Below are positions 36,516-45,865 of a DNA stretch of 64,000 nucleotides, one piece after another; within the stretch, counting starts at the first letter, position 1; each line of letters begins with the position of its first letter. The position numbers were made by a program, and so were the translations under genes. The notes beneath the pieces are model-generated. The model was given only the letters and a program-made list of their open reading frames with translations, was not told the DNA's origin and ran no database searches. The stretch comes from Sporolactobacillus sp. STSJ-5 (GTDB lineage Bacteria; Bacillota; Bacilli; Bacillales; Sporolactobacillaceae): positions 1 to 64,000 of the forward strand of contig NZ_JANFOJ010000009.1 of NCBI RefSeq assembly GCF_024385605.1, read 5' to 3'.

Positions 36516-38622
36516 ACAACAAGTCAAGTCATATCGAGTTCAAGGGTTTGACTGCATGGAATGCGCGAACAAGTTTGAAAAAAATGTAAAGCGGTTAGAT
36601 GGAGTGATTGAAGCTAAAGTGAATTTTGGCGCTTCTAAGATTATGGTTACTGGAAACACAACCATTGAAGCGTTAGAAAAAGCAGGAGCGTTTGAAAAAT
36701 TAAAAGTCAGGGATGAAGCAGAACAAACTGTTGAACATGTACCATTTTGGAAGCAAAAAGAAAATTTTAAAGTCTACATTTCAGCCTTTCTATTGATAAT
36801 CAGTTGGATTATTGGGACTCAATACGGAGAGCTGAGTCTGATTCCTACCATCGGATTTTTAGCGGCTATTATCATCGGTGGCTACTCGTTATTCATTGAA
36901 GGTTTTAAAAATCTGATTCGGCTTGACTTTGATATGGACACTCTTATGACGATTGCTATTATAGGAGCGGCCGCGATAGGTAAATGGGAAGAAGGAGCAA
37001 CGGTTGTTATTCTCTTTGCGATTAGTGAAGCGTTAGAAAGTTATTCAGCAGATAAAGCGAGACAATCTATTCAATCGTTAATGAAAATTGCACCAAAAGA
37101 AACATTGATTCGTCGGAACGGTCAAGAATTGATGGTCCCTGTTGTAGATGTTCAGGTTGGTGACACAATGATTGTGAAACCAGGGCAAAAATTGGCTATG
37201 GACGGAGTTGTGACTAATGGAACATCGACTCTAAATCAAGCCGCTATTACTGGCGAGTCAGTACCAGTAACAAAAACCATTAATGACGAAGTCTTTGCTG
37301 GGACATTAAATGAAGAAGGTTTGTTGGAGGTCAAAGTTACAAAAAGAGTTGAAGATACAACTCTTTCTAAAATTATTCATTTAGTTGAAGAATCTCAAGC
37401 AGAAAAAGCACCTTCTCAGACGTTTGTTGATCGTTTTGCAAAAGTCTATACGCCAGCGATTATTATTTTCGCTGTCCTGTTGTCCGTGATTCCTCCTTTA
37501 TTCATGGGAGATTCTTGGGGAGATTGGATCTATCGAGGGTTAGCCTTGCTGGTTGTCGGTTGCCCGTGTGCTCTGATCATTTCTACACCCGTAGCTATTG
37601 TCACATCGATAGGAAATGCTGCCAAAAACGGTGTAATTATCAAAGGAGGAGTTCACCTAGAAGAAGCTGGCTCCCTCAAGGTTATTGCCTTTGATAAAAC
37701 CGGTACATTAACAAGAGGGATTCCAGAGGTTACAGACGTTGTAACTTTTAATAAAAACGAACAAGATATCATAACCTTAACAGCGGCTCTTGAAAAAGGA
37801 TCTCAGCACCCACTCGCCTCAGCCATTGTTAGGAAGGCTGAGGAAGAAAGGCTGAAATTTAACGATATTGAGATTGAGGACTTTCAATCCATTACTGGTA
37901 AAGGTGTCAAGGCTAGAATTAACCAGAACATGTACTATGTGGGAAGCCCGAACCTTTTTGAAGAAACACTTTCTAATGGGATTAAAAAAGCTATTCATAA
38001 TCAGATTGTAACCCTTCAAAAGCAAGGGAAAACAGTAATGGTTTTTGGAACGGACGGAGATATTCTTGCCCTTATCGCTGTGGCTGATAAGCTAAGAGAT
38101 TCAGCGAAGAATGTTATCCAAAAACTTCATCAGTCCGGTATTGAACAAACTGTAATGTTAACAGGGGACAACAAAAGTACAGCCGAGACAATAGGAAAAG
38201 AAGTCGGTGTTTCTGATATTCAAGCAGAATTGCTACCGGAAGAAAAGCTAAATTATATTAAGTCCTATCGTGGGAAGCAAAAGGTTGCAATGGTTGGTGA
38301 TGGGGTGAACGATGCCCCAGCATTGGCAGAAGCCACTGTGGGTATTGCTATGGGGGGTGCTGGAACAGATACAGCTTTAGAGACAGCCGACATTGCCCTT
38401 ATGTCTGATGATTTAACAAAATTGCCCTACACAATAAAATTGAGCCGTAAAGCTTTGGCGATTATTAAACAAAACGTCACGTTCTCACTAGCTATTAAAG
38501 CTATTTCTATATTGCTTATTTTCCCAGGGTGGCTAACACTATGGATTGCTATTTTAGCTGATGTGGGAGCTACAATAATTGTCACATTGAACAGTTTACG
38601 ACTCGCGAAAGTTAAAGAGTAA
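36508..38622 (+). CDS. cadA: Cadmium/zinc-exporting P1B-ATPase
   Basis: A 704-residue pump: N-terminal HMA domain with CMEC (Cys 16, 19), eight predicted membrane helices, CPC at 352-354, phosphorylated Asp 396 in DKTGT, HP motif in SQHPLAS and [10 protein letters not shown]. Exports Cd(II), Zn(II) and Pb(II). Overlaps cadC, forming a classic cadCA operon, with a terminator 11 bp after the stop. Confidence 0.95.
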   Translation: MSEQQVKSYRVQGFDCMECANKFEKNVKRLDGVIEAKVNFGASKIMVTGNTTIEALEKAGAFEKLKVRDEAEQTVEHVPFWKQKENFKVYISAFLLIISWIIGTQYGELSLIPTIGFLAAIIIGGYSLFIEGFKNLIRLDFDMDTLMTIAIIGAAAIGKWEEGATVVILFAISEALESYSADKARQSIQSLMKIAPKETLIRRNGQELMVPVVDVQVGDTMIVKPGQKLAMDGVVTNGTSTLNQAAITGESVPVTKTINDEVFAGTLNEEGLLEVKVTKRVEDTTLSKIIHLVEESQAEKAPSQTFVDRFAKVYTPAIIIFAVLLSVIPPLFMGDSWGDWIYRGLALLVVGCPCALIISTPVAIVTSIGNAAKNGVIIKGGVHLEEAGSLKVIAFDKTGTLTRGIPEVTDVVTFNKNEQDIITLTAALEKGSQHPLASAIVRKAEEERLKFNDIEIEDFQSITGKGVKARINQNMYYVGSPNLFEETLSNGIKKAIHNQIVTLQKQGKTVMVFGTDGDILALIAVADKLRDSAKNVIQKLHQSGIEQTVMLTGDNKSTAETIGKEVGVSDIQAELLPEEKLNYIKSYRGKQKVAMVGDGVNDAPALAEATVGIAMGGAGTDTALETADIALMSDDLTKLPYTIKLSRKALAIIKQNVTFSLAIKAISILLIFPGWLTLWIAILADVGATIIVTLNSLRLAKVKE

Positions 38623-38633
38623 AAATCAAAGAC

Positions 38634-38662
38634 AAAACCTTCGCTTGATTGGCGAAGGTTTT
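38634..38662 (+). terminator. Terminator of cadCA
   Basis: Perfect 11-bp stem AAAACCTTCGC / GCGAAGGTTTT, loop of 7. The following stretch to 38903 shows no gene. Confidence 0.82.
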
Positions 38663-38903
38663 AGTGCTGATTATGGAAGATGGGGGGATGTGTAAGTTAG
38701 TACGTTTTGGAACAGCATTGATACACAGATAAGTTTGGTCGATTATGTGAAGCGGTCCGGTTACCATCATTGTTTGTTCAATGTTTTAATGTTTTCTCAA
38801 ATTAATCACGGAGGAACACAGAGAGTGAGTAATCTACCACACTAAAATTAATGATTAAAAGAATCCATGTATAAATAGTAAAAGGATCATCTGTCAGTTT
38901 CTT

Positions 38904-39557
38904 TTAATTTGTTTCCTTCTTTGTGAAATTAGTTAAATGTATCTTTGGAACGAATCTAGGTACCTTTTTCATATACTCGAGATATTCCTCACCAAACTCT
39001 TGAATCATGTTCTGTTCTTCTCTTTTTGCCAGTTTCCTGTACATAATCAGTAAAGTAGGCGCCATAATGAGTGTAATTAACGTTGGCCATTGAATCAGAA
39101 AACCGATAATTGCCACTCCGAAACCGGTGTATTGAGGATGGCGAATAAATCGGTAGATCCCATCCGTGACTAATTTTCCTTCCCCTGAATGTATTTTTCT
39201 CCAACCAATCCCGATAATAATCAATCCGCCAAAAATAAACACATTGCTTAAAGGGTGAAGAATATCAAATAAAATCGGAGATCCTCCTGCTACTGCCACC
39301 CATAGATGACCATTAATATGATTGAACGGATCAAGAACTGGATAATTCTTCCCAAGGATAGATGTCAGGATATAGATGGTCAGGGGATAACCAAACATTT
39401 CGCTGAACAAAGCGACCATAAACCCTGTAAATGCCCCCAAAGTTCTCCAGTCCCGTTTTGTCGTCGGTTTAAACACGGAGTAAGCAAACAGTCCGAAGAA
39501 AACGATGTTGAATAGGACAGCACCCCATAGACCGTACGCGTATTTTCCATCAGGCAT
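38904..39557 (-). CDS. ICMT/PEMT-like membrane methyltransferase
   Basis: A 217-residue membrane protein with five to six hydrophobic segments and the isoprenylcysteine carboxyl methyltransferase-like C-terminal signature GIYRFIRHPQYTGFGV followed by a paired helix and REEQNMIQEFGEEYLEYMK. ATG 39557 follows GAGGAGA. It closes the copB-cupredoxin unit (about 60-bp gap). Similar proteins often travel with copper ATPases, but their substrate is not known to me. Confidence 0.78.
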   Translation of the reverse strand: MPDGKYAYGLWGAVLFNIVFFGLFAYSVFKPTTKRDWRTLGAFTGFMVALFSEMFGYPLTIYILTSILGKNYPVLDPFNHINGHLWVAVAGGSPILFDILHPLSNVFIFGGLIIIGIGWRKIHSGEGKLVTDGIYRFIRHPQYTGFGVAIIGFLIQWPTLITLIMAPTLLIMYRKLAKREEQNMIQEFGEEYLEYMKKVPRFVPKIHLTNFTKKETN

Positions 39558-39618
39558 GAGCAAATCTCCTCTTCATAAATAATCTATAAACCAGCTCATT
39601 GTTTCTTGTTTTATTTTT

Positions 39619-39999
39619 TTAGTTTTTCACAATAATCTTTCCTCTGAACATCCCCATCTGGCAGGTAAAGTCATAGGATCCTGTTTTCATGGGAGGGAGA
39701 TCAACAATAACCTTTTCTCCAGCCGGCAGCGTCGCGCTTTTCTCAAATCCAGGAAAAATAACCATTCCGTCACAGGCTCCTGTCTCTATACGGGTAAACT
39801 CAAATCGAACCGGTTTCCCGCTCTGGACAACAATACGGGACGGATTATAGCCGTTTTTAACCAGGATCTTAGCCTCCTGAAAACCGGAAGCATTCGTTTC
39901 CGCAAGGCTTCCTCCTTTTTTCGGTCCCCAGAAGTACCAGGCGATCACACCAATTAATAACAGTCCAACAACTGTAACAAACCAATTCATTTGAATCAT
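39619..39999 (-). CDS. Membrane-anchored cupredoxin-like protein
   Basis: A 126-residue protein with one N-terminal membrane helix (6-24) and an exported plastocyanin-like domain. Candidate copper ligands: Cys in TGACDGMV, and Cys plus Met residues in FTCQMGMFRGK at the C terminus, the pattern of cupredoxins that accompany copper ATPases. Probably a periplasm-side copper chaperone for the adjacent pump. Ten bases separate it from copB. Confidence 0.86.
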   Translation of the reverse strand: MIQMNWFVTVVGLLLIGVIAWYFWGPKKGGSLAETNASGFQEAKILVKNGYNPSRIVVQSGKPVRFEFTRIETGACDGMVIFPGFEKSATLPAGEKVIVDLPPMKTGSYDFTCQMGMFRGKIIVKN

Positions 40000-40009
40000 T
40001 CTCCCCTCT

Positions 40010-42121
40010 TTAATTAAATTTAAGTTTCAATTGTTTCAAACGGTTCGCGTTCAGGACAACAGTTAAAGAACTGAACGCCATGGCTGCTGCGGCAACCAGC
40101 GGCGATAACAGGATGCCCGTGAAGGGATAGAGCACACCCAAGGCAATGGGAATACCGATTGCATTGTAAATAAAGGCGCCGAATAAACCTTCGTAGATGT
40201 TTTTCATCGTGGCTCGGCTGACTCTAATAGCCCTAACAACCCCCTCCAGGCTCCCGGAAATGAGTGTGATATCACTTGCTTCAATGGCGACATCCGTTCC
40301 GGTTCCAATGGCAATACCGACATCGGCCTGTGTGAGTGCCGGTGCATCGTTAATGCCGTCGCCGACCATCGCCACTTTCTTCCCTTCTTCCTGAAGCCTG
40401 CGGACATTTTCCGCCTTATGCTGAGGAAGGACCTCCGCCAGGACCTGATCAATGCCCACCTGTTTGGCGATCGCGCGGGCCGTTCGCTCGTTGTCCCCGG
40501 TAATCATCACGACTTCCAGGCCCATTGATTTCAATTCATGAATAACGGAAAGCGAGTCCTTCTTGACGATATCGGCAACCGCAACGATGCCACCGGCTTC
40601 CCCATTGATCGCCAGGAACATCGGCGTCTTTCCCTGATCGGCCATCGAGGCAGCATAAGAGTTAAAGCCGTCCAGAGGAATCCCTTTTTCCTTCATCAGT
40701 TTTAAATTACCGAAATAGATCATTTTTCCATCGACCGTTCCTTCAACTCCATGTCCCGGAATCGCATTGAAGCCCTCACTCTTAACAGGCGTCAACCCTT
40801 TCTCCTTAGCCTTTTCCACAATAGCGGATGCCAGCGGATGTTCGGATCCCTGCTCAACCGAAGCGCTGATGAGAAGGAGTTCTTCCTCAGTAAATTTTCC
40901 AAGGGGAACGATATCCGTCAGTGAAGGCTTTCCTTCCGTTATCGTGCCGGTTTTATCCATGACGATCGTCCTTAGTTTCTGTGCGATTTGCAGCGCTTCT
41001 CCGGAGCGGATTAATATCCCGTTTTCCGCTCCTTTTCCAATACCGGTCGTCAGGGACATCGGTGTTGCCATTCCCAGCGCGCATGGGCAGGCAATAATTA
41101 AGGTCGTCACTGCAACAATCAACGCATATACCCATCCCGGCTGCGGCCCGAAATCATACCAGACGATATAGCCGAGTATGGCCGCAATAATGACACCCGG
41201 AGTGAAGATTGACGAAATCTGATCGACAACTTTCTGAACGGGAATACGCGATCCCTGGGCCTGCTTCACCATTTCCACAATATTGGCTAATGCCGAGTCC
41301 TTTTGTTCTTTGGTTACTTTGAATGTAAAACTTCCTGTTTTATTCAGCGTCCCTCCGAAAACTTCATCGCTGTCATTCTTTTCCACAGGTATAGATTCTC
41401 CGGTCAGCATCGACTCATCAATAGCTGAACTTCCTGAGACAACGGTTCCGTCTATGGCGACCTTTTCACCGGGACGGACAATAATTTGATCACCGATATT
41501 TATTTCCTCTAACGGTACCTTGACTTCTTTTCCATCCCTGACAACGTTGGCTGTCTGAGGCTGAAGGGCAACCAGTTTATTAATGGCTTCGGATGAACGT
41601 CCTTTAGCTTTTACTTCCAGCGCCGATCCAAGAACAACAAGCGCCGTAACAACTGTAGTGACATCATAGTAGACATCAGCCATTTCAGGTCTCGGAAAAA
41701 TTTGCGGCCAGAACAGGGCGACCAGAGAATAGAGCCACGCCGCCGAAACACCGGTTGCGATCAGCGTGTTCATATTGGCGGAGCGCTGTTTCAAGCCTTC
41801 CCAGGTGCCAACGAAGAATTGACCACCGCTTCGGATCACGACGAACAAGGCGAGTATTCCCATGATTAACCTGGCCCACCACAGTTGCTGGCTTCCCATC
41901 GGAAGCAGCTCACGTAACCCAGGAAATAAATTAGGGTAAGAAACTAAAATAACAGGAACAGATACAGTAGCTGCCAGCCACCATTTCTTCATTAGCGACC
42001 GATATTCTAATTCCTCAGTTGATTCTCCTTGCTGACCTTGTTCTGGCTTGATGTGACCGGTCATCATCCCATGCTCATGATCTTGATGTTCATGCATGTG
42101 CTGTATTTTTTCAGCTTCCAT
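40010..42121 (-). CDS. copB: Copper-exporting P1B-ATPase with His-rich N terminus (CopB type)
   Basis: A 703-residue pump. Instead of a CxxC domain it has a His/Met-rich N terminus ([13 protein letters not shown]), then eight membrane helices, TGES near 240, CPC in [13 protein letters not shown] near 345, DKTGT, SEHPLA and [10 protein letters not shown]. The copper-ATPase signature around CPC is CopA/CopB-like. ATG 42121 lies 10 bases after GGAGGGG. First gene of a three-gene unit with cupredoxin and methyltransferase; phased-repeat promoter at 42286-42333. Confidence 0.92.
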   Translation of the reverse strand: MEAEKIQHMHEHQDHEHGMMTGHIKPEQGQQGESTEELEYRSLMKKWWLAATVSVPVILVSYPNLFPGLRELLPMGSQQLWWARLIMGILALFVVIRSGGQFFVGTWEGLKQRSANMNTLIATGVSAAWLYSLVALFWPQIFPRPEMADVYYDVTTVVTALVVLGSALEVKAKGRSSEAINKLVALQPQTANVVRDGKEVKVPLEEINIGDQIIVRPGEKVAIDGTVVSGSSAIDESMLTGESIPVEKNDSDEVFGGTLNKTGSFTFKVTKEQKDSALANIVEMVKQAQGSRIPVQKVVDQISSIFTPGVIIAAILGYIVWYDFGPQPGWVYALIVAVTTLIIACPCALGMATPMSLTTGIGKGAENGILIRSGEALQIAQKLRTIVMDKTGTITEGKPSLTDIVPLGKFTEEELLLISASVEQGSEHPLASAIVEKAKEKGLTPVKSEGFNAIPGHGVEGTVDGKMIYFGNLKLMKEKGIPLDGFNSYAASMADQGKTPMFLAINGEAGGIVAVADIVKKDSLSVIHELKSMGLEVVMITGDNERTARAIAKQVGIDQVLAEVLPQHKAENVRRLQEEGKKVAMVGDGINDAPALTQADVGIAIGTGTDVAIEASDITLISGSLEGVVRAIRVSRATMKNIYEGLFGAFIYNAIGIPIALGVLYPFTGILLSPLVAAAAMAFSSLTVVLNANRLKQLKLKFN

Positions 42122-42285
42122 TTTCAATTCTCCCCTCCAAAGTATTTAATAAATGAAAATCTAATGCTCAGTTTGTTTTCTATACTGTTGTTTCTTAGTA
42201 AGAGATATCCCTTATGCTATACCATCATTCATGGTGTCTATTTTAAGTATTTTATATCCAATGGGACTTCCTCTTGCATAAAGTA

Positions 42286-42333
42286 ATGTTAAATGATAAT
42301 CATGTAGATTCTGAGTTGAAAACGTGTAGAAAC
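42286..42333 (-). promoter_or_regulatory. Phased-repeat promoter of the copB operon
   Basis: Coding strand: GTTTCTACACG, TTTTCAACTCA, GAATCTACATG in 11-bp phase (42333-42301); 9-bp gap; -10 TAACAT (42291-42286). Confidence 0.7.
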
Positions 42334-42344
42334 TGTTAATATCT

Positions 42345-42393
42345 AAAAAAAGGTTAAATTGAGCAATTGACATCTGCCCAATTTAACCTTTTT
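42345..42393. terminator. Bidirectional terminator-like hairpin
   Basis: AAAAAAGGTTAAATTG / CAATTTAACCTTTTT with a mostly paired stem, T-rich on both sides, about 130 bp after the ftsH stop and just upstream of the copB promoter. Confidence 0.7.
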
Positions 42394-42521
42394 CATTTAT
42401 AACCTCATCAAAAATATTGACTTTTCGTTGGGATCACTATGTTTCTCACGAAGCGTCCATCTTAATGTAATTTTCTTAAAGAACTTTTAAAATACATACT
42501 ATTTTAATACATTTTCTCGCC

Positions 42522-44357
42522 TTAACGATTATTTCTGGGTTCGATATATTCTCCACGTTCATACAATGCCTTAATTTGTTCGGCTTCCAGTGTTTCAACT
42601 TTCAGCAAGGTTTGCGCGATCAGCTCCAGTTTATCACGGTGTTCCACCAGCAATTCCTTACAACGTGCATATTGTCTTTTAATGATTTGCTGCACCTCGG
42701 TGTCAATTTTGTAAGCAACCCGGTCACTAATATTTTGTTCATTTTGCATCATACCTAGAAAGGGCTGACTACCGTTATTTCCAAACTGCAAAGGACCGAG
42801 CTTCTCACTCATCCCCCACTCAGTCACCATGCGTCTTGCGATATTTGTAGCTCTCTGAAAATCATTGCTAGCTCCCGTAGATACTTCACCAAATGTGATC
42901 TCTTCAGCCACACGGCCACCAAGCAGGCCGGTGATCTGTTCCAGCAGTTCCGGTTTGGTCATTAAATGGCGATCTTCTTTAGGCAAAGAAATAGTGTACC
43001 CACCTGCCTGTCCACGTGGAATAATCGTCACTTTATGCACCTCATCGGCACCGTCTAGAGCTAGACCAATGATTGTATGCCCAGATTCATGATAGGCAAC
43101 AATATTTTGTTCTTTTTTGGAAATGACACGTGATTTCTTTGCGACCCCTGCTATGACACGTTCAACTGCTTCATCAATATCCTCCATATCAATGACGATC
43201 TTGTTGGCGCGTGCAGCAACCAGTGCTGCTTCATTTAACAAGTTCTCTAAATCTGCTCCGGAAAATCCTGGTGTCAACTTAGCTACCGTTTTCAAATCAA
43301 TATCTTTCGATAGCGGTTTGTTTCGTGCATGAACTCGAAGTACAGCCTCACGTCCATTCAGATCTGGACGGCTAACTGGAATTTGGCGATCAAAACGGCC
43401 TGGTCTCATCAAAGCGGGATCCAGAATATCCGGCCTGTTTGTCGCTGCAATGATTATGATTCCTTCATCGGCCGCAAAACCATCCATTTCAACGAGCAGC
43501 TGATTCAAAGTCTGTTCCCGTTCATCGTTTCCTCCGCCTAGACCGGCTCCTCGCTGGCGGCCGACGGCATCAATTTCGTCAATAAAGATAATACAAGGTG
43601 AATTTTTTTTTGCCTGTTCAAATAAATCACGAACCCTTGAAGCACCGACACCCACGAACATTTCAACAAAGTCAGAGCCGCTGATTGAAAAGAAGGGAAC
43701 ACCCGCTTCTCCGGCAACCGCACGCGCCAGCAATGTTTTCCCTGTTCCCGGAGGTCCTTCAAGTAAAACGCCTTTTGGTATTCTTGCACCCAAAGCAACA
43801 AATTTTCTCGGTTCTTTTAGAAAATCGACAATCTCAACTAATTCCTGCTTTTCTTCATCCGCACCCGCCACATCTTTAAACGTGACTTTATGATTATCCT
43901 CTTTATAAAGTTTAGCCTTACTTTTACCAACGCTCATCATTTGGCCGCCACCACGTGTACGATTCATGAGAAAGAAAACCAGCAAGAACATGAGAACAAA
44001 TGGGATCAGTGAAGTAAGAAATACGACCCAACCAGGTGTACTTGCTTCTGGTTGAATAGTCAAATTGGATTGTTCAGCCAATGAAGTGATTTGATTGATT
44101 TCCTTTTCACTTGCCGGGACATAGGCTCTAAATGTCGTATTCTTTTTTCCATTATTCAAGCGGCCTGTTGCTGTATAGACACTCCCATCCGGCTGAAGCG
44201 TCAGTTCTCTGACATCCCCTTTGGCAAGATGTTGTTGAAAGGTACTGAAAGACATCGGTTCAACAATGTTGTTTGGACTGGTCAGCCATTTGGTCACGCC
44301 TGCAACAACCAGAACGATAAAGACATAAATGATCATATTTCTATAGACGCGTTTCAT
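42522..44357 (-). CDS. ftsH: ATP-dependent zinc metalloprotease FtsH, accessory copy
   Basis: A 611-residue membrane AAA+ protease: two N-terminal membrane helices (about 8-23 and 111-131), Walker A GPPGTGKT at 201-208, Walker B IIFIDE to 261, arginine fingers in RPGRFDR, zinc site HESGH at 423-427. It degrades damaged membrane proteins. ATG 44357 follows GGAGGAG. The usual neighbours (tilS, hpt) are absent and the protein is shorter than usual housekeeping FtsH of Bacilli, so this is probably a second copy for stress conditions. Upstream is a weak form of the phased repeat. Confidence 0.92.
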   Translation of the reverse strand: MKRVYRNMIIYVFIVLVVAGVTKWLTSPNNIVEPMSFSTFQQHLAKGDVRELTLQPDGSVYTATGRLNNGKKNTTFRAYVPASEKEINQITSLAEQSNLTIQPEASTPGWVVFLTSLIPFVLMFLLVFFLMNRTRGGGQMMSVGKSKAKLYKEDNHKVTFKDVAGADEEKQELVEIVDFLKEPRKFVALGARIPKGVLLEGPPGTGKTLLARAVAGEAGVPFFSISGSDFVEMFVGVGASRVRDLFEQAKKNSPCIIFIDEIDAVGRQRGAGLGGGNDEREQTLNQLLVEMDGFAADEGIIIIAATNRPDILDPALMRPGRFDRQIPVSRPDLNGREAVLRVHARNKPLSKDIDLKTVAKLTPGFSGADLENLLNEAALVAARANKIVIDMEDIDEAVERVIAGVAKKSRVISKKEQNIVAYHESGHTIIGLALDGADEVHKVTIIPRGQAGGYTISLPKEDRHLMTKPELLEQITGLLGGRVAEEITFGEVSTGASNDFQRATNIARRMVTEWGMSEKLGPLQFGNNGSQPFLGMMQNEQNISDRVAYKIDTEVQQIIKRQYARCKELLVEHRDKLELIAQTLLKVETLEAEQIKALYERGEYIEPRNNR

Positions 44358-44435
44358 CCGTCTCCTCCACTCACGCATAAGGAACCCTGTATTTCAAAAG
44401 TGAAAGTCACTCTAATTTTCACCGTTCATCATTTA

Positions 44436-44472
44436 ATTATCTGATGGAGATGTGAATTCTTTATGTAAAGCC
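44436..44472 (-). promoter_or_regulatory. Weak phased-repeat-like promoter of ftsH
   Basis: Coding strand: GGCTTTACATA, AAGAATTCACA (44472-44451), 9-bp gap, GATAAT (44441-44436). Repeat match is poor (CACA core kept), but the geometry agrees with the seven better sites. Confidence 0.3.
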
Positions 44473-44553
44473 ACATCGGTGGCAGCTCTAAGTCACAGCG
44501 ATAAGAGTATTCCCTTCACTCTTATCTGCAGAGTTCAACTTAACAACACCTGA

Positions 44554-44727
44554 TTAAAATTCAGTTCTAACGGTTCTTTTGTTAAAAAGATTCTGTTTAG
44601 ATCCTCTCCGTGTTCTCATTGATTGATTTTCCTTTTCTAAAATGGGACAAACATATTCTTCTCTTATTTTTTGCTTTTGCCAAGCTAAAGTCCCCGGTTG
44701 TGCTTTTTCATCTTTTGATTTTGTCAA
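44554..44727 (-). CDS. Small basic hypothetical protein
   Basis: A 57-residue open frame from TTG 44727, preceded by AGAGGTG at 8 bases. The product is highly charged, with one Cys, and no family is recognised. Located between ftsH and the small His/Cys-rich protein operon. Its reality rests on the ribosome binding site alone. Confidence 0.35.
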   Translation of the reverse strand: MTKSKDEKAQPGTLAWQKQKIREEYVCPILEKENQSMRTRRGSKQNLFNKRTVRTEF

Positions 44728-44790
44728 TCTACATTTCACCTCTTTTTACTGGTTTTATTATCTGTAATGATCAATGAAATCCTTATTAAA

Positions 44791-44824
44791 TAGAGACGAA
44801 AAACCCGATTGAGTTTTCGTCCCT
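44791..44824 (-). terminator. Terminator of the His/Cys-rich protein operon
   Basis: Stem TAGGGACGAAAAC / GTTTTTCGTCTCTA on the minus strand followed by TTTAAT, 34 bp after the last gene of the operon. Confidence 0.75.
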
Positions 44825-44857
44825 ATAAAGAAAAGTCGAATTGAAACTTTTTTCAAG

Positions 44858-45139
44858 TCAATGATGATGTCCATTACCTTTCTTCATCATAGCCGGCATC
44901 ATGAACAGATGCATCAACGGGCAAATAAGTACAGCCGCGAGTATGAGCAAACTATTTGATCCTGAAAATCCGCCTGTGAAAAACAGACCAATGATCACAG
45001 CTATTGGAATAATGAGGCAGACTGCCATCATAAGGTTATGATTGTGTTGATGAGTTCCATGAGCACTATGATTTTCATTTCCCTGATTTTGATTTTCGTG
45101 ACCCTGACTGTTATGATCATGATTCCCGCAACAATTCAT
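44858..45139 (-). CDS. His/Cys-rich DUF2933-like small membrane protein
   Basis: A 93-residue protein: N-terminal MNCCGNHDH with a Cys pair, then a His/Asn/Gln-rich stretch, two hydrophobic segments (about 38-57 and 64-85, the second containing ICPLMHLFMM as in DUF2933) and a HHH end. Probably binds copper or another soft metal at the membrane. ATG 45139 follows GAGGAGGG. Last of three like genes. Confidence 0.75.
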   Translation of the reverse strand: MNCCGNHDHNSQGHENQNQGNENHSAHGTHQHNHNLMMAVCLIIPIAVIIGLFFTGGFSGSNSLLILAAVLICPLMHLFMMPAMMKKGNGHHH

Positions 45140-45161
45140 CAAAAATCCCTCCTCAATCTCG

Positions 45162-45326
45162 TTATGCTTGTTTACTTTTCAGCTGCTGAAGTTCTTTCCG
45201 CAACTGATCATTCTGTTCTTTTAACGCGTCAAATTCATTCTGTTTCTCATGAATATGCTGATGTGTGCTGTGTTGATGGCTTTCAGACTGATGACCTTCA
45301 TGATTGTGATTTCCGCAACAAGACAT
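45162..45326 (-). CDS. Tiny His/Cys-rich coiled-coil protein
   Basis: A 54-residue protein: MSCCGNHNHEGHQ start matching the Cys-pair/His head of the next gene, and a C-terminal coiled coil (LKEQNDQLRKELQQLKS) matching the tail of the preceding gene. ATG 45326 follows GAGGAGG. Soluble. It looks like a recombination of parts of its neighbours and is probably a metal-binding partner. Confidence 0.72.
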   Translation of the reverse strand: MSCCGNHNHEGHQSESHQHSTHQHIHEKQNEFDALKEQNDQLRKELQQLKSKQA

Positions 45327-45355
45327 AAAAAATTCCTCCTCGTAAACTTTGATTA

Positions 45356-45547
45356 TTAATCCTTGTTTTTAAGCTGTTGAAGCTGTTCCCGCAAAAGATT
45401 ATTCTGTTCTTTCAGGTCGTTCAATTCATTCGAGCTTTTTTGATGTTCAGAATGATCCGTTTCTGAATGATTTCCCTTCATCATCATAAACATCATCGGG
45501 AGCATCATAAGGGGACAAGCGAGTAATAGTAGCCAAGACCAGTCCAT
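45356..45547 (-). CDS. Small membrane protein with coiled-coil tail
   Basis: A 63-residue protein: one Met-rich hydrophobic segment (WLLLLACPLMMLPMMFMMM, residues 5-23) containing Cys-Pro, a His-bearing linker, and a coiled coil (LKEQNNLLREQLQQLKN). First gene of the three-gene operon. ATG 45547 lies 9 bases after AGGAGG; a longer frame to 45574 runs through that site. The phased-repeat promoter is directly upstream. Confidence 0.75.
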   Translation of the reverse strand: MDWSWLLLLACPLMMLPMMFMMMKGNHSETDHSEHQKSSNELNDLKEQNNLLREQLQQLKNKD

Positions 45548-45579
45548 TGATTTCTTCCTCCTCTCATTCTTCAATAATG

Positions 45580-45627
45580 ATTATAGGAAAGAAATGTGTG
45601 GAATCTGTGTGGAAAACATGTAGAAGG
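45580..45627 (-). promoter_or_regulatory. Phased-repeat promoter of the His/Cys-rich protein operon
   Basis: Coding strand: CCTTCTACATG, TTTTCCACACA, GATTCCACACA in 11-bp phase (45627-45595); 9-bp gap; perfect -10 TATAAT (45585-45580). The best example of the set. Confidence 0.78.
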
Positions 45628-45664
45628 CGAGTAATTGTTGAAAAAATAAAAAAAGATTTACATA

Positions 45665-45865
45665 TTACTCTTTGTTCCTGTAATGGAACCATAAATACAG
45701 GCTGCCAAAGAGGATCACAGGGCAGGCGACCCACATGCAGACTTTGAAAAAAATCCTCCCAAATGCAAGAAAACTCTCATGACCAAAAGCATTGGCTGAG
45801 AAGAGAAGGCAGGTTAGTCCAACGATAATTAAAAAAAGTGAAAAGAACCAATCAATTTTCTTCAT
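45665..45865 (-). CDS. Small two-helix membrane protein in the TCS operon
   Basis: A 66-residue protein with two hydrophobic segments (about 5-24 and 37-60), one Cys in each neighbourhood (TCLLF and KVCMWVACPVI). Its start overlaps the stop of the histidine kinase gene, so it is co-translated with the sensor. No family recognised. It may be a small accessory of the kinase. Confidence 0.7.
   Translation of the reverse strand: MKKIDWFFSLFLIIVGLTCLLFSANAFGHESFLAFGRIFFKVCMWVACPVILFGSLYLWFHYRNKE

Noticed and set aside
44449-44470. Alternative register of repeats upstream of ftsH (GATGTGAATTC and TTTATGTAAAG)
   Set aside because: Spacing of the TGT cores is 13, not 11, so in this register it does not fit. 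The other register is kept only as a weak site.
45038-45328. 96-codon plus-strand frame across the small His/Cys proteins
   Set aside because: The minus strand has two small genes with AGGAGG sites and matching modules; the plus frame has no site.
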